Of a DNA stretch of 20,055 bases, positions 1-8,783 are shown one piece after another. Under the pieces are notes generated by a model. It was not told where the DNA came from and searched no databases. It saw only the letters and a program-made list of their open reading frames with translations. Each line of letters opens with the position of its first letter. Within the stretch, counting starts at the first letter, position 1. Origin of the DNA: Candidatus Poseidoniales archaeon. GTDB lineage: Archaea > Thermoplasmatota > Poseidoniia > Poseidoniales > Poseidoniaceae. The translations under genes and the position numbers were made by a program. The stretch covers positions 1 to 20,055 of the forward strand of contig QQSA01000041.1 in assembly GCA_003602535.1 (NCBI GenBank), read 5' to 3'.

Positions 1-3000
1 GCATTACTAGATTCAACTAGTACCACTTGCATTCCCGGGTGAGTGTAATTGGTGACATCTTGGAATTGCAATTCAAATCCTAATGATAAGGGGTCAGCTC
101 TTCTTAGAGTAGTAGAGGACAATTCTTCTCCCGAGTTTAGAGTCCAAACCTTTAATCCATCATTAGTTGAAATTACAACATATGAGTTTGTAATTACACT
201 GCCTCCAGTCGCTTCTGATGCATAGAATCTATCAACAACCGAGTTTCCATTCAATCCCGCCTGTAAAACAGTAGCTCCATTTTCTCCGATTGCAATCAGG
301 TGTGTTCCATCAGAACGCATACTGTAAACCGGCCATTCTTCCATCGAGAATATGTTGACTCCAGAATTAAACTGGCCAGTACTCCTTACCCAGTGTACAA
401 GAGGGCCGTTTGTAGTCGCTATATGAACTCCCCATGAATCAGCGGTTACTGCGGTAACAGAATTCGAAGGCAGTTGATCGAATTGATGTTGTGCTATCAC
501 AGCATTATTCTGAGTATTCATTTGAGTAATTCCAGGCCTCTCAACTCCTCTTCCGTCATGAGAAATGAATAGACTTTGTTGGGTTTGAGAAACTCCTCCT
601 GACGTAGTAGTAGTAGTTGTTCCAATTATTCCCCACGTAGAAGTGCCCATTAGCCCATCCGCTGTAGTAAATGTCGTGAATGTATCATTGGATTCATCAT
701 ACATTGCCAAACCACTAGGGGTTGCCATCCACATCTTCCCATCAAATTCTACTAAATCTTCGACGAAAGAAATCGGCAATCCGTCAATTGCAGTCAGGGC
801 AGTCTCCCAGTTTTCACCGGTTGCATTCCATCTGGCAACACCATTATTTGTAGCGATGTAAACCGTTTCTTCTAGGATCGCTCCAAACTGATCGGTGACA
901 GTTACTGTCTCAATTGAATTGATAATGTTTGAAGGGAGGCCGGCAATCAATCTTCCCGCTGTGTAAGTATTGGTAGTGGTGTTAAACACCTGAATTCCTG
1001 CAGATGTAGCGCCTGATCCTTGAAGGCCGATATACAATTCATCTCCAACTAATTTTATTTCATCTTGGAAGTTATGAATTCCAGTTGGAAGGGTTACTAA
1101 AGAACCAGTAGTGGTGTCAAGCATTCTTAGCCCACGATTGTTACTTGCTAGGTATAAGTCGGTACCAACTAATTCGATATCGGTAACAGCCGCATTCGCA
1201 GGAATGGTCCATCCTCGTTGCCATTCTACTGAACCGTTTGCTAATTTCACACCTTGCAATACTCCTGAACCAGTGCTTTGCCAAGAAGAAGAAGCAACCC
1301 AAAGATGGGTTGAGTTTCCAGCCATTGAAGTAACTTGTCCACTTACTAAGTTAGGTAATGCATGAATTGTATTCTGACCGGCTTGCCCTAATGTATCAAC
1401 GTGGGAGTATCCTGATGTTCCTCCTGCTTGTCCGATCAACCATTGAGTGCCTAACCAATCTACCGAAGAAACCGCAGATCCAGTAGAAAGTGTACTAGCA
1501 GTGCCTACACTGGCACCATTGGCAGATAATATTGCCAAACCTCCGCCAATTACATTGCTTCCTTGAGTTCCTATGTCGTAACCAATAGCAAGTTTGCCGC
1601 CAGCGAACTCCATTGCTCCCCACCAAACAGGATCACTTGGAATATTGTGCGTGGCAGAAGTAAGGTCTGATAACCACTGATCATTATTGTAATCATATCT
1701 TGAGATTGGTTCCGAATCATCATTATATCCGATGTATAATATGTCGCTTGAATCATCACACGCCACTGCAGCAGCCTCTCCGTCAGCTAATCTTGTTGAT
1801 GTAGTCCAAGATGATGCAGTAGTTCCATTTGCGAGATCAAGTCTTGCAACTCCTCCATTGTTTGAAGTCATGGTAACATGGAATAATCCGGCGCACATTT
1901 CCATTCCTATTGGATATCCGTTCGGGATTCCACTGGAGCCTCCATCCCAAGAGTTCCAGTTACCATTCGGATCAAGGTGCATTATTTCTCCATCAATTCC
2001 TTGCCAACCTTGGGTTCTTGCAGTTCCTACCACTAGGTCTGTCCCGTTTGTCCACAATTCGTAAACAACATCATCTCCAGATGAAGGTAGTCCGTTTCCA
2101 GGAGTCCAAGTTGACAACCATTGATTTGAAGATTCATCATAACGTGCAACACCATCTTCTGTTGCAAACAATATTTCGCCATCGAATTCAATTATTTCTC
2201 TTATTGGGAAATCTAAATTATCCCACTCTCCGATTTTGCTACCATTAGTAGCGAAGGCTTCAAGTTTCGAATCTCCCCAAGATATCCAATTTGTACCAGT
2301 GGAAGAAATAAACGAAGTCACACGATCTACAGAGCCTGCCGGCATTAATTCTGCTTGCCAAGTTTCTGTGGTTAGATTGTAAAGAGCAATACCTCCACTA
2401 CCTTCAGTGTCCCACCACTGGCCACTCGCAACAGAAATGTGAAGAACATCTCCAATTATTTTCATTCCGTATACGTCGCCACCATTTTCATCAACTTGGG
2501 CGCCTGCATCAAGTGCAGATTTCGACGTGAAGTTAACAATGTCAATTCTGAAAACACTGTCTGATGAATATTGGTGATGGTAATACATGGTATCTCCATA
2601 TATCGCAAGATCGTATGGGCCCTCATTTATACCAGAGTACAAAGAATTCGAAGTTTCGATGTCATAGACTTCAGAACCAGTTGTGACATTGATTAATTGA
2701 AAACCATCTTCTCCACCAATCCAGATATGGCCGGGCCTAATGTCTGCAACTAAACTGGTAACAAACTGATTGCCATCATCTAGAACATTGTCTTCTGTCC
2801 AAGTGGTTAACCAAATATTGTTTGGAATGTCATATCTTGCAATTCCAATTTCGTTGAGTCCTATGTATGCAACATCTCCAATAACTTCGACCAACGCATT
2901 GTCTAGTGCTCCATTTTCAGCTTGCCAATTTTCAGTCCAAGAGAAAGAAGACCTGTCAATTAAACCAACTCCGTTAGTAGTTCCTCCAAAAACAGTGGTA

Positions 3001-5492
3001 CTGTTGAATTCTACAGCATTTACTCCCCAGTTCGGCATTCCATCTTGTGCATTTACACAGTCATTGAGGCCAAGGGTTGCAACCGAATATTGGCAAACAC
3101 CTATGTTTGTTCCAGCGTAAATTGTGCCCCCGGAAATTCCATAATCTATTGCAAAATCAAAGAATTGGGATGGCTGTAGATTCCAACTGCTACCCTTTGG
3201 AAGATTAGTTGCAGTATTTCCATCCCATCTGATCGCTCCGTTTGAAGTTCCGATGAGCATTGAATTGCCAGAATAGGATTCTAAGGCATATACTTGGTTG
3301 GAAGGAAGTATCTCGGTAGGTCCAGCATTACCTCTGTTTGGTATAACTGTAAGAGGGGCCAAAATTTCGCCAGTTGATAGGTCCTTTCGTGCAACTCCGT
3401 AACCCGGTAGTCCCATGTGAAGAACTTGAGGATTGGTTCCAAGAATTGCTACAGGTGCGAAATCAACATCATTTATTCCGGTTGAAACCCATGAGCCGAG
3501 GAATGTGTCATTGGCGATAATGTAGCGGTTTAATCCATCATCAGCAGTTCCAATGTATGCAACACCGTTGTGGATAGCCACACCTGTTGGAGAATCACTA
3601 TCCAGTTCGCTATTGCCCTCATTCAGTGCGACAACAGAACTGGGTGTCGATTTGTTGAATACCGAAGCACCGTCTTCGGGGTGAATTGTTGCCACCCAAT
3701 CACCTTCAACATCAAGGCCGGTGACATCATTAGATTGAAGGCCATCAGTGGTATCCCATGTGTCGAGAACATTGCCTTGTGAATCAATAATGTGAACCCC
3801 ACTACCCATTGTTCCAACAAAGATATTCACTCCATCATTTACAATTTTAGAGATAGAACTCCCTGTATTGATTGGAGAAAGCCACCTCGCTTGACTAATA
3901 GAATATCTATCCAAGAAATCTCCACTACCTACGTAGATTACTCCATCAAATTGCATTGCATCTCCCATATTCCCAGAATACGGGCCACTTCCGATAACTA
4001 GGTCTCCAGAGTAAAGTGGCGTATTTCCAGGCTCAAGCATTGCAAGAATTGCACTGCCATCAGTCACTAAAACAGTATCATTGACCGGACTTCTAGAGCC
4101 TGATGCTGGCCAATGTAGAATATTTAATCCGCTATTGGCTTGACCTAATGAAGAAAGTGTGGTAGTTGTAGCAAAAGTTCCTGAAGCCGTGTTGTATGAA
4201 TGAACTGCGTCAGATGTCAAAATTTGAATTTGATTATTGACATAAGTCATGCCTCTAACTTCATCGGATGATAACCAATTGCCACTGTTCCAAGTTGCTA
4301 ACCAGAAGTTACTCGAAAGATCTCTTCTAGCAACTCCTGCGTCAAAGGAGGAAATCAATAACTGATTACCGGCAACTACGAAATCACTGATGTAATCAGA
4401 GTGAAGATTATTTGCAGTGGTCCACGGAGAAAGAGGGGACATAGTATTAACATCCCATCTTCCAACTCCTCCTTCAATCAATGAGGTGTAAATTATCCCA
4501 TTATGTTCCAAAGTCTTCCAAGGTAGGCCAGCGGGCCAGTTAGTGGTGGAGCTGGCCTGCTCTAGAGTCCAGCCTGTTCCTGCAGAATTCAAAGTAAAGA
4601 TTCCAGATTGACTGAATGCAAAAATGTCACCATTACTTGCAACATGAACTTGGCTCCATGAGTTGTCCCTGCCCGAAGGTTCTGCAGGAAGGTCTGGGTT
4701 CCAACTTGTATCGTCCAGGTCTACAGATAGAAGTTTACCAAATTCTGTTGTAATTAGCATCCGATTATTGGAAATATCAATTTCTAAATCAGTTACAAAA
4801 TCACCGTCATCGGGATTCTTGATTTGGAATAAATCAATAATGTTGGGGGAAGACAATGCATCTAGGATGATGATATAGCTACCAATGGCCATGTACATTC
4901 GTCCATCAGCAGGGTGAATTTCATAATCACGAATGAATAATTGTACAGGTTCAAGTGAAGTAAAAGGGTCTGCTGGTGCAAGAACTTCTAGGACGAAATC
5001 GGTAATTTCAGAACCTGAAGGTAAAGTAACAGTCGCTCCAACATCTGCATTTGTCGAAAGTCTTCCTTGATGAGGATTCAATCCATCGAATCCGTTGGTC
5101 TGGCCAAGCCAACCATTTCCTCTCCAGTCGAATAAGACTTGACCAGTGTCTGGTGAGAGCAATAGTGGTTGTTGTATCGAAACTCCATCTGAACCATCCA
5201 CCATAATTTCCATTGAAACATTTTCAAGAATTGCCCCTGGGGCGAAGTTCAACATCCAATCAGCACTTGCTTGGGTTCCATTGAAAGGGTCAGCACCTGT
5301 TGCATTTAGTTGGACCCAGCCTGTATCTTCAGTGCCCTCTTTTGGCCATATTGTACTATTGGCAGTTTCGTGTGCACTTACGGATGGTGCATACAAAATT
5401 GGCCCTAAGGAAGCCAACAACATAACGGTCACGAGTAACAGGGCTCGAGCGCCAGCATTCGCAGGGCCTACGGCCCTGTTGAGTTTGTTCAT
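1..5492 (-). CDS. Giant secreted beta-propeller-repeat surface protein (3' end outside window)
   Basis: The frame is open for about 1,830 codons from the ATG at 5490-5492 to the left edge, so the C-terminus is missing. Residues 1-40 look like a Sec signal peptide: basic start, hydrophobic core around 17-35, and a VSA site before His41. Residues 41 to about 190 form a beta-rich N-terminal domain. After that come many degenerate repeats of about 45-60 residues with the flavour GVARYD...W..TW...NGLPS, for example near residues 885, 1115 and 1550. These resemble the two-component-regulator propeller (Reg_prop) and WD-like blades. Trp, Asn, Gly, Ser and Thr are abundant and Cys is rare, as expected outside the cell. 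Near the edge the repeats give way to a different beta-type segment (ADPLS...ELQFQDVTNYTH), perhaps an Ig-like domain. The likely role is cell-surface adhesion or binding of polymers. No catalytic motif was recognised and the ligand is unknown. Confidence 0.85.
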   Translation of the reverse strand, partial: MNKLNRAVGPANAGARALLLVTVMLLASLGPILYAPSVSAHETANSTIWPKEGTEDTGWVQLNATGADPFNGTQASADWMLNFAPGAILENVSMEIMVDGSDGVSIQQPLLLSPDTGQVLFDWRGNGWLGQTNGFDGLNPHQGRLSTNADVGATVTLPSGSEITDFVLEVLAPADPFTSLEPVQLFIRDYEIHPADGRMYMAIGSYIIILDALSSPNIIDLFQIKNPDDGDFVTDLEIDISNNRMLITTEFGKLLSVDLDDTSWNPDLPAEPSGRDNSWSQVHVASNGDIFAFSQSGIFTLNSAGTGWTLEQASSTTNWPAGLPWKTLEHNGIIYTSLIEGGVGRWDVNTMSPLSPWTTANNLHSDYISDFVVAGNQLLISSFDAGVARRDLSSNFWLATWNSGNWLSSDEVRGMTYVNNQIQILTSDAVHSYNTASGTFATTTTLSSLGQANSGLNILHWPASGSRSPVNDTVLVTDGSAILAMLEPGNTPLYSGDLVIGSGPYSGNMGDAMQFDGVIYVGSGDFLDRYSISQARWLSPINTGSSISKIVNDGVNIFVGTMGSGVHIIDSQGNVLDTWDTTDGLQSNDVTGLDVEGDWVATIHPEDGASVFNKSTPSSVVALNEGNSELDSDSPTGVAIHNGVAYIGTADDGLNRYIIANDTFLGSWVSTGINDVDFAPVAILGTNPQVLHMGLPGYGVARKDLSTGEILAPLTVIPNRGNAGPTEILPSNQVYALESYSGNSMLIGTSNGAIRWDGNTATNLPKGSSWNLQPSQFFDFAIDYGISGGTIYAGTNIGVCQYSVATLGLNDCVNAQDGMPNWGVNAVEFNSTTVFGGTTNGVGLIDRSSFSWTENWQAENGALDNALVEVIGDVAYIGLNEIGIARYDIPNNIWLTTWTEDNVLDDGNQFVTSLVADIRPGHIWIGGEDGFQLINVTTGSEVYDIETSNSLYSGINEGPYDLAIYGDTMYYHHQYSSDSVFRIDIVNFTSKSALDAGAQVDENGGDVYGMKIIGDVLHISVASGQWWDTEGSGGIALYNLTTETWQAELMPAGSVDRVTSFISSTGTNWISWGDSKLEAFATNGSKIGEWDNLDFPIREIIEFDGEILFATEDGVARYDESSNQWLSTWTPGNGLPSSGDDVVYELWTNGTDLVVGTARTQGWQGIDGEIMHLDPNGNWNSWDGGSSGIPNGYPIGMEMCAGLFHVTMTSNNGGVARLDLANGTTASSWTTSTRLADGEAAAVACDDSSDILYIGYNDDSEPISRYDYNNDQWLSDLTSATHNIPSDPVWWGAMEFAGGKLAIGYDIGTQGSNVIGGGLAILSANGASVGTASTLSTGSAVSSVDWLGTQWLIGQAGGTSGYSHVDTLGQAGQNTIHALPNLVSGQVTSMAGNSTHLWVASSSWQSTGSGVLQGVKLANGSVEWQRGWTIPANAAVTDIELVGTDLYLASNNRGLRMLDTTTGSLVTLPTGIHNFQDEIKLVGDELYIGLQGSGATSAGIQVFNTTTNTYTAGRLIAGLPSNIINSIETVTVTDQFGAILEETVYIATNNGVARWNATGENWETALTAIDGLPISFVEDLVEFDGKMWMATPSGLAMYDESNDTFTTFTTADGLMGTSTWGIIGTTTTTTSGGVSQTQQSLFISHDGRGVERPGITQMNTQNNAVIAQHQFDQLPSNSVTAVTADSWGVHIATTNGPLVHWVRSTGQFNSGVNIFSMEEWPVYSMRSDGTHLIAIGENGATVLQAGLNGNSVVDRFYASEATGGSVITNSYVVISTNDGLKVWTLNSGEELSSTTLRRADPLSLGFELQFQDVTNYTHPGMQVVLVESSN

Positions 5493-5512
5493 GTAAGGTA
5501 GCCAACTTCAAT

Positions 5513-5522
5513 GGTATATGAA
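5513..5522 (-). promoter_or_regulatory. TATA-like element for the giant surface-protein gene
   Basis: Read on the minus strand the sequence is TTCATATACC. The centre of the CATATAC core lies about 25 bases before the A of the ATG at 5492. Archaeal TATA boxes sit about 25-27 bases upstream of transcription starts, so the message would begin at or next to the start codon, that is, it would be leaderless. No Shine-Dalgarno sequence precedes this ATG, which agrees. The call rests on position and composition only. Confidence 0.45.
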
Positions 5523-5530
5523 GCGAATGC

Positions 5531-5547
5531 ACTCCTGTTACGGGAGT
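5531..5547. repeat. Small inverted repeat in the divergent intergenic region
   Basis: ACTCC and GGAGT arms flank a seven-base spacer. The repeat lies between the TATA-like element of the leftward surface-protein gene and the promoter region of the rightward malic enzyme gene. It could be a protein-binding dyad or a weak hairpin. The arms are only 5 bp, so chance is possible. Confidence 0.25.
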
Positions 5548-5597
5548 AATTCATTGAAATCTGTATTTTTTTCGCAATTTACAAACTATTCAACTAT

Positions 5598-5647
5598 CGT
5601 AGTTCTACGGAAAATATTCACACAAAGGTCAAGCACGGTACAGTACC
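5598..5647 (+). promoter_or_regulatory. Putative maeB promoter: dyad, AT-rich box, dyad
   Basis: Three elements line up ahead of the malic enzyme gene. The perfect dyad CGTAG-TT-CTACG is at 5598-5609. It is followed directly by the AT-rich AAAATATT at 5611-5618, a candidate TATA box. A second perfect dyad, GGTAC-A-GTACC, is at 5637-5647. A start site about 26 bases after the AT-rich box would fall near 5641, inside the second dyad, giving a leader of about 29 bases that holds the ribosome binding site. Dyads beside the TATA box and over the start site are typical places for archaeal regulators to bind. The binding protein, if there is one, is unknown. Confidence 0.35.
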
Positions 5648-5657
5648 AGAAGTACTT

Positions 5658-5662
5658 GGAGA
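5658..5662 (+). promoter_or_regulatory. Ribosome binding site of the malic enzyme gene
   Basis: GGAGA lies seven bases before the ATG at 5670 and supports that start. Several other genes here have no such motif, so start signals in this genome appear mixed. Confidence 0.55.
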
Positions 5663-5669
5663 GATTGAA

Positions 5670-7979
5670 ATGGATGAGGACTGGCGTGAGCAAGCAATCA
5701 AAAAAGAAGCTCTCGATTATCATGAAGCATCACCGAAAGGCAAGATCAAGGTAATGCCTACAAAACCACATTCTACTGCCCATGAATTATCTTTAGCTTA
5801 CTCCCCCGGGGTAGCGTATCCCTGTCTGGAAATAGCAGATCGCCCAGAAGATGCATACCGGTATACTTCTAAGGGAAATTTGGTAGCCGTTATATCTAAT
5901 GGAACTGCAGTATTAGGTCTTGGAAATATTGGTGCTTTAGCTTCTAAGCCAGTGATGGAAGGTAAAGGGTTACTCCTCAAGACATTTGCAGATATCGATG
6001 TATTCGATATTCAAGTAGATACAGAAGACCCTGAAGAATTTATCAATACAGTTTGCAACATTGCTCCAACATTTGGAGGAATAAATCTTGAAGATATCAA
6101 GGCCCCAGAGTGCTTTGAAATCGAAAGGAGAATTGCAGAAGCAACCGACATTCCTGTAATGCATGATGACCAACATGGAACAGCGATAATTTCTGGAGCA
6201 GCATTACTAAATGCTGCAGAATTACAAGGCAAAGAACTTTCAAAAATTAAGGTAGTCGTTGCAGGTGCTGGAGCATCAGCAATCGCCTGCGCATCCCACT
6301 ATGTGGCTCTCGGTGTTGATCGTGACAATATTCTCATGTGTGATTCACAGGGAATAATGACAAAAAAACGACTTGATGCTGGAGATTTGAATGAATTCAA
6401 AGCACCCTTTGCTGTTGATAGAGAAGAGGGAACACTAGCAGATGCGTTAATCGGCGCAGATGTATTGCTAGGTCTTTCAAGGGGCGGATTAGTCACAGGC
6501 GAAATGGTTTCTAAAATGGCAACAAAACCAATTATTTTCGCTCTTGCAAATCCTACGCCGGAAATAATGCCAAACGAAGTTTTAGCAGTCAGGGACGATG
6601 CAATTATAGCGACGGGAAGGTCAGATTTCCCAAATCAAGTCAACAATGTTCTTGGCTTCCCTTATATTTTCAGGGGCGCATTAGATGTGAGGGCTAGAGA
6701 CATTACGCCTGGGATGAAAATGGCTGCAACAAAGGCTCTTGCAGCACTTGCAAAGGAACCGGTTCCCGATTATATCGCCCATGCATATTCTGGAGAATCA
6801 ATGCAATACGGCCCTGATTATATCATTCCAAAACCATTCGATAGAAGGGTATTGATTTGGGAAGCTGCAGATGTTGCAGAAACAGCAGTTAATGAAGGAA
6901 TTGCAGCAATAAAACCAGAAGATTTCGATAAACAAGCATACAAGGAATCTCTCGAAGCAAGATTGGGTATGTCTTATTCTGTGATGAGAGGAGTATTCAA
7001 TCAAGTGAAAGGACGGAAAAAGAAAATTGTATTCCCCGAAGGAGACAATGAGAAGGTGATTCGTGCTGCAGCACAATGCGTCGAACAAGAAATCTGTGAA
7101 CCGATTTTACTCGGTAATGTAGATGCTATTCGAGAGAAGATGGTTGAGTTAAATATTCAATTTGATTGTGAAATTACTAATCCTAGATATGATGATAGAA
7201 GAATTGGCAATTATGATCTCCATCTTTTGCAGAACCGTAGCAGAAAAGGAATGACTATTGTTGATGCGCAACGTCTACTGAAAAGCAGGCCATATTTTGC
7301 AGCTCAAATGGTTGAAATTGGTGACGCTGACGGATTCCTAGGCGGCATTAGTAGAAATTATGCTGACGTTTTGCGACCTTGTTTAGAAGTAATTGGAAGT
7401 GACGAAGATAGCCATTGCGCCATAGGTTGTTACATGATGGTTGTAAAAGGAAGGTTGATTTTCTTAGGAGACGCTACAGTAAACGTTTACCCTGATAGCA
7501 AAACTCTTGCAGATATTGCAGTCCAAACCGCTAAAGTTGCTAGAAGATTTGGAGTTGAACCGAAAGTTGCGATGCTTTCGTTTTCTAATTTTGGCAGTAG
7601 TCGCGCTCAACGTTCAGAACGAATCGAAGAAGCGATTGATTTAGCTAGAGAGATGGACCACTCATTGAGTATAGATGGTCCAATGCAGGCAGATACAGCA
7701 CTCGATTTAGATGTTCAATCTGAATATCCATTTATGGCATTTGATGGCCCAGCAAATATTCTGATCTGTCCAAACCTTGCTTCAGCAAATATTGCATACA
7801 AATTGCTAGAACAGTTAGGAGATGCTGAAATGACCGGTCCAATTTTAGACGGATTGGACAAACCAGTGCAGTTGTTAGCTAGGGCTGATGGTGTCAGACA
7901 CATAGTGAATATGGCAGCAATTTGTGCGCTAGATGCAATTCGTCAAGAATCCTATTGGTCTAGTCTTTCAACTGAATGA
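5670..7979 (+). CDS. maeB: NADP-dependent malic enzyme, hybrid type with C-terminal phosphotransacetylase-like domain
   Basis: This cytosolic enzyme oxidatively decarboxylates malate to pyruvate and CO2 with NAD(P)+ reduction. The 769-residue length matches the MaeB hybrid class. The malic enzyme N-terminal domain carries SLAYSPGVA with the catalytic Tyr44, GKGLLLKTFADIDVFDI with the general-base Lys104, and the metal/active-site segment HDDQHGTA at 165-172. The dinucleotide-binding fold follows (AGAGASA, glycines 199 and 201), then ALANPTPEI and the TGRSDFPNQ segment. From about residue 450 (KIVFPEG) a phosphate acetyltransferase-like domain runs to the end. It has LGDATVNVYPD, MLSFSNFGSS and the GPILDGLDKPVQ close. 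In characterised relatives this domain does not make acetyl phosphate but senses acetyl-CoA; applying that here is inference. The start has an SD motif and fits the family N-terminus. The last 20 bases overlap the convergent gene. The exact coenzyme cannot be read from the sequence. Confidence 0.95.
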   Translation: MDEDWREQAIKKEALDYHEASPKGKIKVMPTKPHSTAHELSLAYSPGVAYPCLEIADRPEDAYRYTSKGNLVAVISNGTAVLGLGNIGALASKPVMEGKGLLLKTFADIDVFDIQVDTEDPEEFINTVCNIAPTFGGINLEDIKAPECFEIERRIAEATDIPVMHDDQHGTAIISGAALLNAAELQGKELSKIKVVVAGAGASAIACASHYVALGVDRDNILMCDSQGIMTKKRLDAGDLNEFKAPFAVDREEGTLADALIGADVLLGLSRGGLVTGEMVSKMATKPIIFALANPTPEIMPNEVLAVRDDAIIATGRSDFPNQVNNVLGFPYIFRGALDVRARDITPGMKMAATKALAALAKEPVPDYIAHAYSGESMQYGPDYIIPKPFDRRVLIWEAADVAETAVNEGIAAIKPEDFDKQAYKESLEARLGMSYSVMRGVFNQVKGRKKKIVFPEGDNEKVIRAAAQCVEQEICEPILLGNVDAIREKMVELNIQFDCEITNPRYDDRRIGNYDLHLLQNRSRKGMTIVDAQRLLKSRPYFAAQMVEIGDADGFLGGISRNYADVLRPCLEVIGSDEDSHCAIGCYMMVVKGRLIFLGDATVNVYPDSKTLADIAVQTAKVARRFGVEPKVAMLSFSNFGSSRAQRSERIEEAIDLAREMDHSLSIDGPMQADTALDLDVQSEYPFMAFDGPANILICPNLASANIAYKLLEQLGDAEMTGPILDGLDKPVQLLARADGVRHIVNMAAICALDAIRQESYWSSLSTE

Positions 7980-8781
7980 CTTCACCTTCTGAATTCAAGC
8001 CCCAAGTCGGTCTTCTTGGTCTCCAAAAAGCACCCGTGACAAACCCTGCACATAACCCTCCAAATAGTAAATTGGCCCATCCGTCGATGGCGTAAGACCC
8101 AAATCCTCTGAGTATTGGAATCGTAAAACTGGGTATTATTCCTAATATTGTGGTCCAGAATAATTCACTACGAATATTGGCTGCAAGGTTGGCGTTGTCG
8201 GGAACTCTCTTTACTTCGCCTTCTCTCTTAGGAGAAACAACCAATCGGAAACCAACTTTTGGTAACGGTCTATCTCCGGGAGTAACTACCCGTGCATATA
8301 CGCCTTCTCTTGTTGGATGGGCGGATTGTGAAACGCGATGTCCTGACAAAGGACCATCAACTTCGTTTAACCGAGGTCTTCCATCTAATGGAGCGCCTCG
8401 ATGATTGCCAGTTGCCTCATCTGCTAGAAGTTCTGTCCAGCCGCAAGGTAGTGAAATCAAATCTCTAGCATTTTCCCACTCGGATTGAGTTGGTCTTCGA
8501 ATTTCTCCGTCAAAGTGTTCTGACAATTTGGAACATAAGTCTGAAACATCTTGATGCGTAATCATATCTTTGGGATCATCGGATGAATCTGTTTCTCCGA
8601 GAATATTTGCGTATTGAGATCTGGTGATAGGGCTTTCAAGAATAAGGTATTCTGGTAAATCTACTCGGTGCCTAGGTCGTTCATTAGCATGAACCCACCC
8701 TCCTTTGTCGGTTCCAAGGAACAAACTGCTCCTTTTCATACGTATGAATCGAAGACCAAAGGGCCCCTCTTCAGAGTTCAT
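7960..8781 (-). CDS. Membrane-anchored FGE/SUMF1-like (sulfatase-modifying-factor fold) protein
   Basis: The 273-residue protein has two parts. Residues about 20-182 follow the formylglycine-generating-enzyme/SUMF1 plan: a GTD...NERPRHRV opening (23-40), SPITRSQY resembling the PVTN.QY segment, RRPTQSEWENAR resembling RLPTEAEWEYA, and a closing GFRLV. The central RGGSW motif and the copper-binding cysteine pair of true FGEs are not seen, so it is probably not a sulfatase activator. Related domains serve in ergothioneine-type enzymes, binding proteins and kinase-linked sensors. Two hydrophobic stretches follow at about 206-224 and 235-253, with a short charged tail. No signal peptide is visible, so the domain probably faces the cytoplasm. 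Two bases separate its ATG from the stop of the upstream PTGES2-like gene, implying co-transcription. Its end overlaps the maeB 3' end by 20 bases. The biological role is unknown. Confidence 0.7.
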   Translation of the reverse strand: MNSEEGPFGLRFIRMKRSSLFLGTDKGGWVHANERPRHRVDLPEYLILESPITRSQYANILGETDSSDDPKDMITHQDVSDLCSKLSEHFDGEIRRPTQSEWENARDLISLPCGWTELLADEATGNHRGAPLDGRPRLNEVDGPLSGHRVSQSAHPTREGVYARVVTPGDRPLPKVGFRLVVSPKREGEVKRVPDNANLAANIRSELFWTTILGIIPSFTIPILRGFGSYAIDGWANLLFGGLCAGFVTGAFWRPRRPTWGLNSEGEVIQLKD

Positions 8782-8783
8782 TA

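Noticed and set aside
643..5496. Many plus-strand and other-frame open frames of 60-116 codons across the surface-protein gene
   Set aside because: They lie opposite one continuous 1,830-codon minus-strand frame with a signal peptide and repeats. Their translations are low-complexity and resemble no protein.
5518..5754. A 78-codon plus-strand frame across the promoter and the maeB start
   Set aside because: It overlaps the maeB N-terminus in another frame and crosses the SD and dyads. The sequence has no protein-like features.
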